DNA of 64,000 nucleotides, from NCBI GenBank assembly GCA_900472605.1, contig UCJD01000046.1, positions 1 through 64,000 on the forward strand, given 5' to 3'. A program made the translations under genes and the position numbers. Source of the DNA: Hyphomicrobiales bacterium (GTDB taxonomy: Bacteria > Pseudomonadota > Alphaproteobacteria > Rhizobiales > Rhizobiaceae). Shown here piece by piece: positions 8,672-17,460 of this stretch; position 1 is the stretch's first letter; every line of letters starts with the position of its first letter. The notes beneath the pieces were generated by a model that ran no database searches, had not been told where the DNA came from, and saw only the letters and a program-made list of their open reading frames with translations.

Positions 8672-8968
8672 TCAATAATGGTGCTCAGGCATCGCCTTCA
8701 GTTGCTCCTTCGTCCAAGTCGTGACCGCATGGACATCGCCATCCTCGTCCCGCATGAAATCGAGGTCGCTTACTGGAACAGCCACCGGTTTCGCACCAAT
8801 TCCCAGAAAGCCACCGACGTCGATAACCGCCTTGCTGTCGGTACCTGAACCGTGAACGTGATCGACCTTTCCGACCTTGTGATCGTCAGCGCCGTATACA
8901 GTCGCGCCTTCGAGAATGGTCGGTGTGAGTTCGGAAGCGGCCAAGCGCACGTGGTTCGTGTGATCCAT
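8672..8968 (-). CDS. DUF2171/PRC-barrel-like protein
   Basis: Protein of 98 aa with a PRC-barrel-like pattern: EGATVYGADDHKVGKVDHVHG, then the strand KAVIDVGGFLG and PVSDLDFMRDEDG. Such domains are small beta barrels often linked to photosynthetic or stress proteins, and their ligand is unknown. The ATG at 8968 has GGAGATTCAAACG upstream; two in-frame ATGs further out lack good sites. The EcfG-type promoter at 8999-9024 overlaps the longest frame, which supports the shorter start. Confidence 0.85.
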   Translation of the reverse strand: MDHTNHVRLAASELTPTILEGATVYGADDHKVGKVDHVHGSGTDSKAVIDVGGFLGIGAKPVAVPVSDLDFMRDEDGDVHAVTTWTKEQLKAMPEHHY

Positions 8969-8998
8969 CGTTTGAATCTCCATTGGTTTGCTCACGAA

Positions 8999-9024
8999 CA
9001 ACTTGCCTAGGCAAGGTTGGTTCC
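8999..9024 (-). promoter_or_regulatory. EcfG-type promoter with a palindromic spacer
   Basis: On the minus strand GGAAC (9024-9020) and GTTG are separated by 17 nt. The spacer contains the perfect 14-bp palindrome CTTGCCTAGGCAAG at 9002-9015, which could be an operator for a second regulator. Confidence 0.65.
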
Positions 9025-9112
9025 CCATGCCGGCGACTGAGACGAGGCAGGCTTGTGCCCAACAAACCTTGATGGTTAGGAGCCGTGATCAGCATGCGAG
9101 TGCCGCATGCGG

Positions 9113-9355
9113 TCAGTGCTGCGTCAATTTCGCTTCCTCGACGGCTGCAAGGAAACAGCGACGCGCCTCTTCTGCAGTTGCCTTTCCAACAAGGGCAGCT
9201 CGACATGCCGTTCGGGCCGCGATGAACGTAGTACTTCGCATCTCAGGCCATCCGTCCGCGAGGCAGATAACTGCCTCGAAAGGGCCAGCGACAATGATGC
9301 TTGCACGCGTCGCAGAAATTATTTCTACCGGCTTCTCCCAATTCTCGATCGCCAT
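9113..9355 (-). CDS. DUF982 protein
   Basis: Protein of 80 aa with the DUF982 pattern: a leading strand pair (PVEII, SIIVAGPFEAVICL), then ADGWPEMRSTTFIAARTACRAAL and a C-terminal helix. DUF982 proteins occur in multiple copies in rhizobia, and their function is unknown. The ATG at 9355 is preceded by GGGAGG at 7 nt spacing. A longer in-frame start at 9412 has no site. Confidence 0.85.
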   Translation of the reverse strand: MAIENWEKPVEIISATRASIIVAGPFEAVICLADGWPEMRSTTFIAARTACRAALVGKATAEEARRCFLAAVEEAKLTQH

Positions 9356-9429
9356 GACGTATCCTCCCATGGTCTCGATGTGACTCCTAACAGCCGACAG
9401 AGATGGAGCCATCAGCCATATCTCTTACC

Positions 9430-9609
9430 TCAGGATCTATCCCCGCCTACTGCGCTAGCCAGTGAAAGCCTGTCGGCTCGAAGCCTCCTAGTTTTTTCTT
9501 CCCGAGCCTGCCTCTCAGCCAGATCGCTCTGCTTGAAGGAATGGTTGGTCTGTTCGTATGCCTCGCGCCTCTGCTCATTCGTCAAGCTTGACCGCGTCTT
9601 GTCTGCCAT
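9430..9609 (-). CDS. Small charged hypothetical protein
   Basis: Short gene of 59 codons. GGAGGAACTCAG precedes the ATG at 9609. The product is rich in Arg, Glu and Gln (NEQRREAYEQ, LAERQAREEK) and is predicted to be one long amphipathic helix. It lies 74 nt upstream of the DUF982 gene on the same strand and may share its transcript. No family recognised. Confidence 0.6.
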   Translation of the reverse strand: MADKTRSSLTNEQRREAYEQTNHSFKQSDLAERQAREEKTRRLRADRLSLASAVGGDRS

Positions 9610-9750
9610 CTGAGTTCCTCCTGAATTCAGGTAAGCCTACAACTCGCCGCCATCTCCGCAATTAACTATGACAAGTTGACCGAAGTTTCGACGAACGTCT
9701 CAAGGCGTTGTCCGGCGCGTCGGGCAGATAGCGCATTCATAACCTTCAGC

Positions 9751-9984
9751 TTACAGCTTGAGGCGATGCTCGTCGCTCTCCTCGACAATCGATGGCAGGA
9801 ACGACTGAACCTCTGCGCGTTCTCTCGCTGGTAGCGAAGCGATTTTTGTCTGCCAAAACTCCTCCGCTTCTGGCGTGTCCTTGTCCCAAGACCTGGTTGA
9901 CGCCTTGTTGTCATCAAATGCCACCAAGCGGCGTCCGCCAAGATTTCTATATTCGTCAGCAATCTGTTTAGCGCGGTTATCCAT
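9751..9984 (-). CDS. Hypothetical protein
   Basis: Hydrophilic protein of 77 aa beginning MDNRAKQIADEYRNLGG and ending in an acidic helix. GGAAAG lies about 10 nt upstream of the ATG at 9984; an upstream ATG at 10020 is less likely. The composition is ordinary for a rhizobial coding region. I do not recognise the family. Confidence 0.55.
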   Translation of the reverse strand: MDNRAKQIADEYRNLGGRRLVAFDDNKASTRSWDKDTPEAEEFWQTKIASLPARERAEVQSFLPSIVEESDEHRLKL

Positions 9985-10104
9985 TATATGATTCTTTCCG
10001 TGGCTCAGCTCAATCGGCATGGCAGTTGTTTAAATGCCGCTACGAGCTTCCACGGTTGCCCAAGCGCGAAGCTTTAAGTCTGGCAAAAGAGGTTGAACGG
10101 GCGA

Positions 10105-10374
10105 TCATGTCCGTTGTTCCGCCGACCTAGCGCCGTCTTCACGATTGGCGCGCCATCCGCGGAACTCGGACAACCATTTATGCTTAGTCGCTGCCTTCTC
10201 CAGGGACGGGACAGTGACGTTGCCAGCTTGGAATAGGCTAACCAAAACTGCGCCTGCGAGGACGCCGTCCGCAGATGTCGGGTTCACTCCACGCTTGGCG
10301 CACCAGCCACGAAGGACCGACTCGATTACGTTCAGCTCTTCGGAGCCGAACCTCCTATTCAATTGAAATGGCAT
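10105..10374 (-). CDS. Hypothetical protein (small helical domain)
   Basis: Protein of 89 aa with alternating helices: EELNVIESVLRGWCAKRG, then ADGVLAGAVLVSLFQAGN, then VPSLEKAATKHKWLSE. The charged C-terminus looks disordered. AAGGAAAAATTTA precedes the ATG at 10374; the longer frame to 10443 lacks a site. No named family recognised. Confidence 0.65.
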   Translation of the reverse strand: MPFQLNRRFGSEELNVIESVLRGWCAKRGVNPTSADGVLAGAVLVSLFQAGNVTVPSLEKAATKHKWLSEFRGWRANREDGARSAEQRT

Positions 10375-10585
10375 TAAATTTTTCCTTGCCGCCCCAGCGG
10401 ATGCGACGACATAACTGGGCGCGGCTCGCAGAATTTCAAGCACAGGTCTGGTACTGCGGGAGCTTTTCCGAAGAAGGTCTCATCACAATGGCGAGATGGG
10501 TCGACAAAGAAGCCTGTGACGCCAGTGGTTGAGGCGATACCGTGGCGAAAACGCCTGAATGAGGAGGCGGGTTTAGCCGGTTTCG

Positions 10586-10611
10586 GGAACATTCAGCGCA
10601 CAGCAAGGTTT
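10586..10611 (+). promoter_or_regulatory. EcfG-type promoter (GGAAC-N17-GTT)
   Basis: GGAAC at 10586-10590 and GTTT from 10608 are separated by 17 nt. It lies about 35 nt before the flavodoxin-family gene. Confidence 0.65.
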
Positions 10612-10645
10612 GCCATCGTCGAATTTCAATATTTCGGAGGCCATC

Positions 10646-11257
10646 ATGACACTCAAGGCGATCGCACTCAATTCCACACTGAAGTCGTCGGAAGGTGAAC
10701 CCTCGTCGACCGAGCGCATGCTGTCGCTGATTGCCACCGCGATGGACAAGGCCGGCGTGAAGACGCAAACGATCCGGCTCGCCGATTTCAACATAAAGCC
10801 CGGCGTCACGTCTGACGAAGGCGAGGGGGACGAATGGCCGGGCATTCGTAAGAAGATTCTAGACGCCGACATCCTTGTGCTGGGGTCACCCATCTGGATG
10901 GGCCAGCCCGACAGTATTTCCAAACGCGTCTTGGAGCGCATGGACGCCTTTTTCGACGAGATGGATGACGAGGGCCGCATGGTCTCCTACGGAATGGTGG
11001 CAGCAGTTGCCGTCGTCGGTAACGAAGACGGAGCGCACCACGTCTGCGCTGAACTCTATCAAGGTCTGAACGACGTCGGCTTTACGCTTGCACCGAACGC
11101 GGTCGCATACTGGGTGGGCGAGGCTATGGGCAGCACCAATTTCATAGACCTTCCCGAGGTGCCGAAGACCGTCCAGAAAACCGTCGACATGCTCGCGCGC
11201 AACAGTGTTCATCTCGCGAAGCTGATGAAGAACAACCCTTTTCCCGGTCAGAAGTAG
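10646..11257 (+). CDS. Flavodoxin-fold NAD(P)H-dependent oxidoreductase
   Basis: Protein of 203 aa of the NADPH-dependent FMN reductase/flavodoxin-like family. A first strand (LKAIALNSTL) is followed by a phosphate-binding loop region with SSTERML. LVLGSPIWMGQPDSISKRVLERMD is the typical FMN-site segment, and GNEDGAHHVCAELYQGL is a later conserved motif. It probably reduces small molecules or acts as an FMN-bound electron carrier in the cytosol. The ATG at 10646 has GGAGGCCATC upstream. A degenerate partial copy with the same N-terminus lies at 33785. Confidence 0.9.
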   Translation: MTLKAIALNSTLKSSEGEPSSTERMLSLIATAMDKAGVKTQTIRLADFNIKPGVTSDEGEGDEWPGIRKKILDADILVLGSPIWMGQPDSISKRVLERMDAFFDEMDDEGRMVSYGMVAAVAVVGNEDGAHHVCAELYQGLNDVGFTLAPNAVAYWVGEAMGSTNFIDLPEVPKTVQKTVDMLARNSVHLAKLMKNNPFPGQK

Positions 11258-11275
11258 CTGGCCGTTGTCCGGCGC

Positions 11276-11301
11276 GGAACTTAGATCGAGGTTCCGGGTT
11301 C
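11276..11301 (+). promoter_or_regulatory. EcfG-type promoter (GGAAC-N17-GTT)
   Basis: GGAAC at 11276-11280 and GTTC from 11298 are 17 nt apart, 23 nt before the DUF3008 start. Confidence 0.65.
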
Positions 11302-11323
11302 CTGCTTTGAAAGGAGAAATCCA

Positions 11324-11509
11324 ATGCCTGCAAAATCGAAATCACAGCAGAAGGCAGCCGGCGCGGCGCTGTCGGCGAAGCGCGGCGATACCGCGAGGAG
11401 CAAGCTGAAGGGGGCATCTAAACAGATGGCCGAATCCATGACCGAGAAAGAGCTTGACGAAATGGCCTCGACGAAACGTAAGGGCAAGCCTGAACACGTA
11501 TCCCATTGA
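11324..11509 (+). CDS. DUF3008 protein
   Basis: Basic protein of 61 aa with the characteristic DUF3008 start MPAKSKSQQKAAGAAL, then KRGDTARSKLKG and a helix MTEKELDEMAST. Proteins of this family are small, Lys-rich and of unknown function; a nucleic-acid-binding role is only a guess. AAAGGAG precedes the ATG. It overlaps the following hydrolase gene by 4 nt. Confidence 0.9.
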   Translation: MPAKSKSQQKAAGAALSAKRGDTARSKLKGASKQMAESMTEKELDEMASTKRKGKPEHVSH

Positions 11510-12402
11510 CAGAGGGCCTTTTCAGATCAACGACCGAGACCGGTTTTTTCGGGTTGAGGCTTGATCAAATCGAGGTCTCGTCTGGTCAGCTTCGTGTCCG
11601 CCATGGCGGGAACGGTCCCCCGGTATTGCTGCTCCATGGGCATCCGCGCACACATATGACGTGGGCGCGGGTAGCCGATCTTCTTTCCCCCTGCTTCACC
11701 GTGGTTTGTCCCGATCTCCCAGGGTTCGGACGCTCGTATGTTCCTGTCGATGCTCCGAAGAGCCGCCATTCATCCAAACGTGCGAAGGCTGCTGCTCTCA
11801 TCGAAATGATGGAGACCTTGGGCCATTCTGAATTTGCCGTCGTGGGCCACGACCGCGGAAGCTTGACGGCCTTTAGGATGGCGATGGACCACTCCGTCAA
11901 GATTACCAATCTGGTCACTGTAGATGGAATTCCTGTCCTGGAACATCTTGAGCGAGCTGATTGGAAGTTCGCCAGGGATTGGTACCACTGGTTCTTCTTC
12001 GCCCAGCCCGACAAGCCGGAACGGGCAATTCTTGCGGATCCAAGCGCGTGGTATCAGGGGCTTTCGCCCGATCTCATGGGGGCGGCCGCATTTCAGGACC
12101 TGCTCGCGGTCATTCACGACCCCGACGCTGTCCACGGCATGATCGAGGACTACCGCGCGGGCATCCGTATTGATCACGAGCACGACCGAGCCGACCGTGA
12201 CGCGGGCAGGAAGGTGACCTGCCCGATGCTGTGCCTGTGGTCGGTGCGGGACGACCTTGAAAAGATTTACGGCGATCCTGTCGCTATCTGGCGGAATTGG
12301 GCCACGGACGTGAGCGGCTTCGGCATCGACAGCGGGCACCATGTCGCCGAGGAGAATCCGGTAGCCCTGGCAATGGCGATCGGCGAATTCTTGTCGCGCT
12401 AA
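11506..12402 (+). CDS. Alpha/beta hydrolase, haloacetate dehalogenase-like
   Basis: Protein of 298 aa of the alpha/beta hydrolase fold. It shows LLLHGHPRTHMTW (oxyanion region), the nucleophile elbow GHDRGS with Asp as nucleophile, and a C-terminal His in GHHVAEENP. Asp with a following Arg at the elbow is typical of fluoroacetate dehalogenases and epoxide hydrolases rather than esterases. The first codon is a TTG overlapping the DUF3008 stop (TTGA) without a clear ribosome site, so translation is probably coupled. It is likely co-regulated with DUF3008 by the EcfG box at 11276. The substrate is unproven. Confidence 0.88.
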   Translation: MTEGLFRSTTETGFFGLRLDQIEVSSGQLRVRHGGNGPPVLLLHGHPRTHMTWARVADLLSPCFTVVCPDLPGFGRSYVPVDAPKSRHSSKRAKAAALIEMMETLGHSEFAVVGHDRGSLTAFRMAMDHSVKITNLVTVDGIPVLEHLERADWKFARDWYHWFFFAQPDKPERAILADPSAWYQGLSPDLMGAAAFQDLLAVIHDPDAVHGMIEDYRAGIRIDHEHDRADRDAGRKVTCPMLCLWSVRDDLEKIYGDPVAIWRNWATDVSGFGIDSGHHVAEENPVALAMAIGEFLSR

Positions 12403-12406
12403 ACGT

Positions 12407-12592
12407 TCAGTCGATCGCAACGATCGCAAGAATCTTGCCGCGAGCATCCGTAATCTCGAAAAGTTTGCGGCCCGGAGCGGCGTTGTTGGCTGGTGCCTTT
12501 TGCAACTGGGCACAGGGAAGAGCTTCGGCGATCGCATCGCCGACGTTTGGCAGCAGTGCACCTTTCCCCATCAGGCAGAAGGTCTTCGCCAC
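12407..12592 (-). CDS. Possible small hypothetical protein
   Basis: Frame of 61 codons from a GTG, convergent with the hydrolase gene. It reads like a real protein (LLPNVGDAIAEALP, then KLFEITDARGKILAIVAID). The start has no ribosome site and the frame stays open further upstream, so it could be a fragment of a longer, damaged gene. An internal ATG lies seven codons in. Confidence 0.35.
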   Translation of the reverse strand: MAKTFCLMGKGALLPNVGDAIAEALPCAQLQKAPANNAAPGRKLFEITDARGKILAIVAID

Positions 12593-12653
12593 TGCGGGCG
12601 TTGAAGTGGAAGCGTTGGAGCGGAGAGAACGCGTCTGAGCCGCTCGCCATTGT

Positions 12654-12788
12654 CTAGCGGCCGGTCCTACGAAGTGCGGTCATCTTCAGCTCGACTGTCT
12701 CCTGCCGAAGCTCTTTCAACGTCGTGGCTACAAGGCCAACAAACATGGATGCGATGAGGACGGTAAGGACCGTTAGAAGCGCGAACAT
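12654..12788 (-). CDS. Single-helix membrane microprotein
   Basis: Protein of 44 aa with one predicted transmembrane helix at about residues 2-22 (ALLTVLTVLIASMFVGLVA), then a charged stretch LKELRQETVELK. GGAGAAACTTT precedes the ATG at 12788. The longer frame to 12872 overlaps the hydrolase remnant. It follows a GGAAC-N17-ATT near-match to the EcfG promoter on the minus strand (GGAAC around 12830). Function unknown. Confidence 0.6.
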   Translation of the reverse strand: MFALLTVLTVLIASMFVGLVATTLKELRQETVELKMTALRRTGR

Positions 12789-12846
12789 AAAGTTTCTCCG
12801 GGTGCATCTTGTGAATGAGCGCGCGGAGAAAAAGTTCCGCGAGCGG

Positions 12847-13713
12847 CTAACGCTGCCCATCAAAAAAGACAACGAGCTCCCGCCCTACCGCTTCCGGATC
12901 TTCACGCTGAGGAAAATGCCCTACATTCTGAAGAAGAATACGCTCAAACCAACCCGTGAATTTCGCGTAGACGCCTTTCGACATCTTGGGTTGGGTAACG
13001 CCATCCTCCTTGCCCTGAATGAAGATCGCCGGAAGCGACAAGGATTTCGTCGCCTTCACCATGTCCTCAAACCAGACGGCGCGTGGGTCAAGTTCAGCCT
13101 CGTCCCAGCGAACGCGATAGCTGTGCAGGGTGACAGCAACCCCGTCTGGGCTCTCGAACGATTTCGCGACTTCCCCGAAGGTCGCTTCGTCAAACCAGCC
13201 GTCCGGCGCCCAGTTCTCCCATTGGATACGGGCAGACCCCTTCGGGTCCTTGGCGATCGCCGCCGCCCCACGCTTCGTCGCCATGAATCATTGATACCAG
13301 TAAAGTTGCGACTGGTGAAAGGCGGTGTCTGCAGGCCTCTCATACGCGGTGTAGATAAAAGCTGGGCAATGCGCTCAACACGATTTGGCCAGCCGATCGC
13401 CAAGCATTCCGCAACATGTGATTCCCAGTCGTGCCCGACGACCAAGAATTGATCGATGCCGAGAGCGTCCATCAGGGCGATCGCATCCATGGCCAGGTTG
13501 CCGCCGTTCGCGATCGTTGCGGAATTTTGTCGGGCCAAACCCGCGAAGGTATGGGATGACCAATCTCAGATGGCGATCTTTCAATTGCTTGGCGACAGCT
13601 TTCCAGGTCGTGGCATCGTCCGGCCATCCATGTACAAGTAGGACGGGCTTTCCATGTTGCGCTCCCGTCTCCATGAAACTGATGTCAAGGTCTTCCGTCT
13701 GGACATGCGGCAT
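12847..13713 (-). pseudogene. Alpha/beta hydrolase (epoxide hydrolase-like), degraded
   Basis: Three consecutive frames together spell one alpha/beta hydrolase. The N-terminal part starts at 13713 (LLVHGWPDDATTW, PYLRGFGPTKF). The middle part is in a shifted frame from about 13510 (LAMDAIALMDALGI, nucleophile elbow GHDWES). The C-terminal part returns to the first frame and ends at 12847 (IFIQGKEDG, NVGHFPQRE). In addition, an in-frame TGA at 13290-13288 replaces the Trp expected in the YWYQWF motif, just before the ATG at 13284. Two compensating frameshifts plus a stop make decay more likely than sequencing error. Confidence 0.85.
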
Positions 13714-13729
13714 TGCTTCAACCCTCGTG

Positions 13730-14998
13730 CTAGCTGGAGATCGCGGTCGACTTCATCGGATTTAGGCCTCTACGGCGATCGATCCAGCGCATAACAGGAG
13801 TTACCGTCGTGCCGTGCATGACGGCCGACAACAGGATGATCAGCAATACAGTCGCCCAGACGGTCTCGACGTTTTCGAACTTCGCCCTGCCAGACGCGTA
13901 GGCGAGATAATAGATCGAACCAAGCCCCCTGATGCCAAAGATTGAGACGATGAGTTTTTCCGCGCGCGGCTGATCGCATCCGATCAGGCTCAACCACGCC
14001 GCTATCGGTCTAACGACGACGAGGACGAGAGCTGCGACCAAGACCATGCGCCAGTCGACATGCGACAGAAGCGAGCCTTCTGCCAGGATCGAACCGAAGC
14101 AGACAAGCAGAACCATCATCAGCAGTCGCTCGATCTGCTCCCCGAAATCATGTAGCTCCCCGTGATAATCGTTCCTGCGCTCGACGCTGCGGAGCGTCAG
14201 GGCTGTGATGAAGACCGCCACGAACCCGTAACCATTGATGAGTTCGGTCGCGCCATAGGCGATGCAAGTGAAGCCCAGTGCCGCCAGTCCGTCCCCGGTC
14301 CTGGCGATACGGCCTGCCTCCGGCATATGGAAGGTAAGGTATCCAAGAGCCCTTCCAACGCACCATCCCATCGCGGCGCCCGCCGCAAGCTTCCACACGA
14401 CGTCGAACGCGAACCAATGCCCGATCCAGTCGTCCCCGCCGCCCGCCGGCTGACCGGCAATAGCGATTGCGGCCATCACGAAGGGAAAGCTCAGCCCGTC
14501 GTTAAGGCCGGCCTCGGACGTTAATGAAAAGCGAATTGAATCCTCCTCGCCAGTCTGCGGCGGGCCGACCTGCACGTCGGCTGCGAGAACGGGATCGGTC
14601 GGGGCGAGGGCGGCCCCGAAAAGAAGGGCGGACGCGATGCTTAGGCCGAGGACGCTCCAGCCGAGAAAAGAGATCGCCGCGATCGACAGTGGCATAGCGA
14701 TACCGAGAAGCCGCCAGGTCGCCGCCCACCGAAGCAGGCCCAGCGGTCGGTCGATCTTGAGACCAGCACCCATGAGCGCGACGATGAGCACGAACTCCGT
14801 GAGATGCTCGGCCCACTCGATGTTGTCCAGTGGGTTCAGCGCGGGCAGGGGTGTGAATGGCGACCAGGCAAGCAGTACCCCGATGGCGACGCAGCAGATG
14901 GGAAGTGATAGTGGCAATCGGCGCAAGGCCATCGGAAGCCACACCGTCAGAAGGACCACGGCGCCAAAAATCAAGAGGGTCACGACATATGTGTTCAC
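13730..14998 (-). CDS. Cation/proton antiporter, CPA1 (NhaP-like)
   Basis: Integral membrane protein of 422 aa with about 12 predicted helices. The segments LFGAALAPTDPVLAADVQVG and EAGLNDGLSFPFV are the hallmark Asp-containing motifs of CPA1 Na+(K+)/H+ exchangers. It should exchange protons for sodium or potassium across the inner membrane, which suits salt or pH stress. The start is a GTG at 14998 with AAGGGA upstream. The hydrolase pseudogene follows on the same strand 16 nt downstream. Confidence 0.92.
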   Translation of the reverse strand: MNTYVVTLLIFGAVVLLTVWLPMALRRLPLSLPICCVAIGVLLAWSPFTPLPALNPLDNIEWAEHLTEFVLIVALMGAGLKIDRPLGLLRWAATWRLLGIAMPLSIAAISFLGWSVLGLSIASALLFGAALAPTDPVLAADVQVGPPQTGEEDSIRFSLTSEAGLNDGLSFPFVMAAIAIAGQPAGGGDDWIGHWFAFDVVWKLAAGAAMGWCVGRALGYLTFHMPEAGRIARTGDGLAALGFTCIAYGATELINGYGFVAVFITALTLRSVERRNDYHGELHDFGEQIERLLMMVLLVCFGSILAEGSLLSHVDWRMVLVAALVLVVVRPIAAWLSLIGCDQPRAEKLIVSIFGIRGLGSIYYLAYASGRAKFENVETVWATVLLIILLSAVMHGTTVTPVMRWIDRRRGLNPMKSTAISS

Positions 14999-15062
14999 CT
15001 ACGCTTCCCTTTCCTATGACGGCTGCGCACGCCTCTGTCATCGATATATACGGCGGCCCAAA

Positions 15063-17384
15063 TCAAACGGCGGCGGCGATATCCGAAGGGGCGAGCGCGA
15101 TGTCGCGATCCGAGACAATTCGGACAGGAATGGCCTTGGATGCGGGGGTCTTAGATAGTTCGTCGTGGTGATCGATCGCATTGAGCACGTTGCACTCGGG
15201 GTAGTATGCGGCGATCGTCCCGGCCGGGAGATCGTGCGCCCGGACCTCGAGGCCCGCGAGCTCGCGAGGTTTTCCGTCTTCGAAGTCGCTTACCAAAGCC
15301 ACACGCTGTCCTTCCGCGAGCCCCGCCGACGCTATATCGGCCGCGCACATCAGCACGACGTCGCGGGTTCCTTCTATCCCCCGGAATCGATCGGAGTAGC
15401 CGTAGATGGTCGTGTTAAACTGGTCGTTCGACCTTAGGGTTACAAGCCTAAAGCGACCATCTGCAGGCCCGAAGGACAACGCGTTCAATCGATCCGGCGT
15501 CGTGAAGATCGCCCTTTTTTCCGGGGTTTTCCACACGCGTTCGTGGGCACTGTTGCCGCGATAAAAGCCGCCAGGCTGGAACATGCGGGCATTGTAGTCC
15601 TTAAAATCCTTTGGATAGCTGTACTCGATGAGATCGCGGACCAGGCTGTAGTCGCCAGTCCATTCGTCCCATTTCAATTTCGGGTGTGGGGCCAGCGTCG
15701 CCTTGGCGATGCCCGCCACAATTGCCAGCTCGCTCTGCAGCGTCTTCGACGCGGGCGTCCGTTTTCCGACCGAACCGCTGATGTGGGAAAAGCTGTCTTC
15801 GGTCGTCACCGACTGGTTTCCGGTCGCCTGTGCGTCGATCTCGGTGCGCGAGAGGCAGGGAAGAATGTAGGCGGATTTTGCGGGAAACAAATGGCTACGA
15901 TTGAGTTTCGTGGAAACCATAACCGCGAGATCCTGCGCGGCCCAGACGCGTTCCATCTCCTTTTGATCGGGCACCGCGCGGACAAGATTGCCGCCGAGGC
16001 TGATGAACGCCTTGACGCTACCGTCCATCAGTCCTTTGACCGCGTCGACGATCGTCATTCCGTCCTTGGTCGGTGGGTCGAAATCGAAGAGTTCCTTGAG
16101 CTTGTCCATCGGGATGAGCTTGGTCTTCTCTGCGATCCCCACGGTGCGTTGCCCCTGCACGTTGGAGTGGCCGCGGACCGGACAGCAGCCGGCACCCTCC
16201 CGACCGATGTTTCCGCGCAACATGAGCAGGTTGACGACCATGGCGACGTTGAGAGCGCCCTGGCTGTGCTGGGTGAGGCCCATGCCGTAGACGCCGATGA
16301 CATTCTTCGCGTCGATGTAGACATCGCCAGAGCGACGCAGATCGACCTCTTTCAATCCGCTTTCCCGCTCGATGTCAGTCCACGATGTGGATCGAACCAT
16401 GTCGATGAACGCGTCGAAACCTGATGTGTGCTCTGCGATGAAGGCGACGTCGAGAACGCGGTCGCGACCAGCGGCGATGCCCAGATCGTCGGCTTCGACC
16501 ACATGCTTGCAGATGCCGAGGATGGCCGCGATGTCGCCGCCGGCTTTAACCTGGTGATACTGGTCGGAAATCTGCGTCTCGTGGCCCGTAAGCATGTCGA
16601 CCGGGCTCTGCGGGTTGACGAAGGAGATCAGCCCCTGCTCGAGGATCGGGTTGAACGTGACGATCCGAGCACCGCGTTTTTTGGCGTCTTGAAGAGGGTG
16701 GAGGAGACGCGGGCTATTCGAGCCGGGGTTCTGGCCAAAGAAGAAAAAAGCGTCGGCCTTTTCCAAGTCTTCCCAAACGACCGTGCCAACCGGTGAACCG
16801 ATGACCTTCATGAGGCCGACCGAGGTCGTCTCGTGGCACATGTTCGAGCTTTGCGGAAGATTGTTGTTGCCGTATAGCCGGGCGAGCAAAGCGTAGAGAT
16901 AGGAGGCTTCAAGCCCTGCGTGGCCCGACGAATAGAAGACGACGCTTTCTTTCTCCAGTCGTTGCAGGATCTTCGCGATACTTGCAAAGGCTTCGTCCCA
17001 CGTGACCTCGACGTAACGGTCAGTGCCCGCGTCATAGCGAAGTGGGTTGGTCAGCCTCCCGGTCATTTCAAGATCGTGATCTTTCCAATCGCGAAGTTCC
17101 GACACCGTGTGCTCGTTCCAAAAATCTGGCGTGCAACGATGCGACGTCAACTCCCACAAGGTTGCTTTCGCGCCGTTCTCGCAGAACTCGAACGGATGAT
17201 AGTTGACCGGCTTTGGCCAGGCGCAGGACACGCACATGAACCCGCCAGGCTTATTCTGGTGAGCGAGTGTTTGAAGCGCTGCCGGTGTCGGCCAGCTTTC
17301 GCCGTAGATGCTGGCGATGCCCTTGAGCGATCCCCAGCCACCCGAGGGACCTTCGGCATCCGTATTTGGAATGGTGTCGGCCAT
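15063..17384 (-). CDS. FdhF/YdeP-family molybdopterin oxidoreductase
   Basis: Protein of 773 aa resembling the alpha subunit of formate dehydrogenase-like molybdopterin enzymes, subgroup YdeP. The N-terminus has a Cys cluster (CVSCAWP and FEFCENG) fitting one Fe-S cluster. SSNMCHETTSVG marks the Mo-ligand region, followed by FFGQNPGSNSPR and GREGAGCCPVRGHSNVQG. The C-terminal molydopterin-dinucleotide-binding domain begins near residue 640. In E. coli YdeP is linked to acid resistance. The ATG at 17384 has AAGGACGAATGCG upstream; the frame is open to 17756, but that part overlaps the neighbouring gene. No FdhD or quinone-linked subunit is nearby, so the electron partner is unknown. Confidence 0.93.
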   Translation of the reverse strand: MADTIPNTDAEGPSGGWGSLKGIASIYGESWPTPAALQTLAHQNKPGGFMCVSCAWPKPVNYHPFEFCENGAKATLWELTSHRCTPDFWNEHTVSELRDWKDHDLEMTGRLTNPLRYDAGTDRYVEVTWDEAFASIAKILQRLEKESVVFYSSGHAGLEASYLYALLARLYGNNNLPQSSNMCHETTSVGLMKVIGSPVGTVVWEDLEKADAFFFFGQNPGSNSPRLLHPLQDAKKRGARIVTFNPILEQGLISFVNPQSPVDMLTGHETQISDQYHQVKAGGDIAAILGICKHVVEADDLGIAAGRDRVLDVAFIAEHTSGFDAFIDMVRSTSWTDIERESGLKEVDLRRSGDVYIDAKNVIGVYGMGLTQHSQGALNVAMVVNLLMLRGNIGREGAGCCPVRGHSNVQGQRTVGIAEKTKLIPMDKLKELFDFDPPTKDGMTIVDAVKGLMDGSVKAFISLGGNLVRAVPDQKEMERVWAAQDLAVMVSTKLNRSHLFPAKSAYILPCLSRTEIDAQATGNQSVTTEDSFSHISGSVGKRTPASKTLQSELAIVAGIAKATLAPHPKLKWDEWTGDYSLVRDLIEYSYPKDFKDYNARMFQPGGFYRGNSAHERVWKTPEKRAIFTTPDRLNALSFGPADGRFRLVTLRSNDQFNTTIYGYSDRFRGIEGTRDVVLMCAADIASAGLAEGQRVALVSDFEDGKPRELAGLEVRAHDLPAGTIAAYYPECNVLNAIDHHDELSKTPASKAIPVRIVSDRDIALAPSDIAAAV

Positions 17385-17418
17385 CGCATTCGTCCTTGAT
17401 GGAACTCGAATCAGAAAA

Positions 17419-17440
17419 GCGGCGCGTGAGTGCGCGCCGC
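17419..17440 (-). terminator. Rho-independent terminator of the catalase-like gene
   Basis: An eight-pair GC stem (17419-17426 with 17433-17440, six-base loop) is followed on the minus strand by TTTTC. It lies 21 nt after the stop of the catalase-like gene and so separates it from the molybdopterin gene. Confidence 0.7.
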
Positions 17441-17460
17441 CCTCAGAACGGTTTCGATTT

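Noticed and set aside
15543-16424. Plus-strand frame of 293 codons opposite the molybdopterin gene
   Set aside because: It lies entirely within the well-supported FdhF/YdeP gene and has shadow-type composition.
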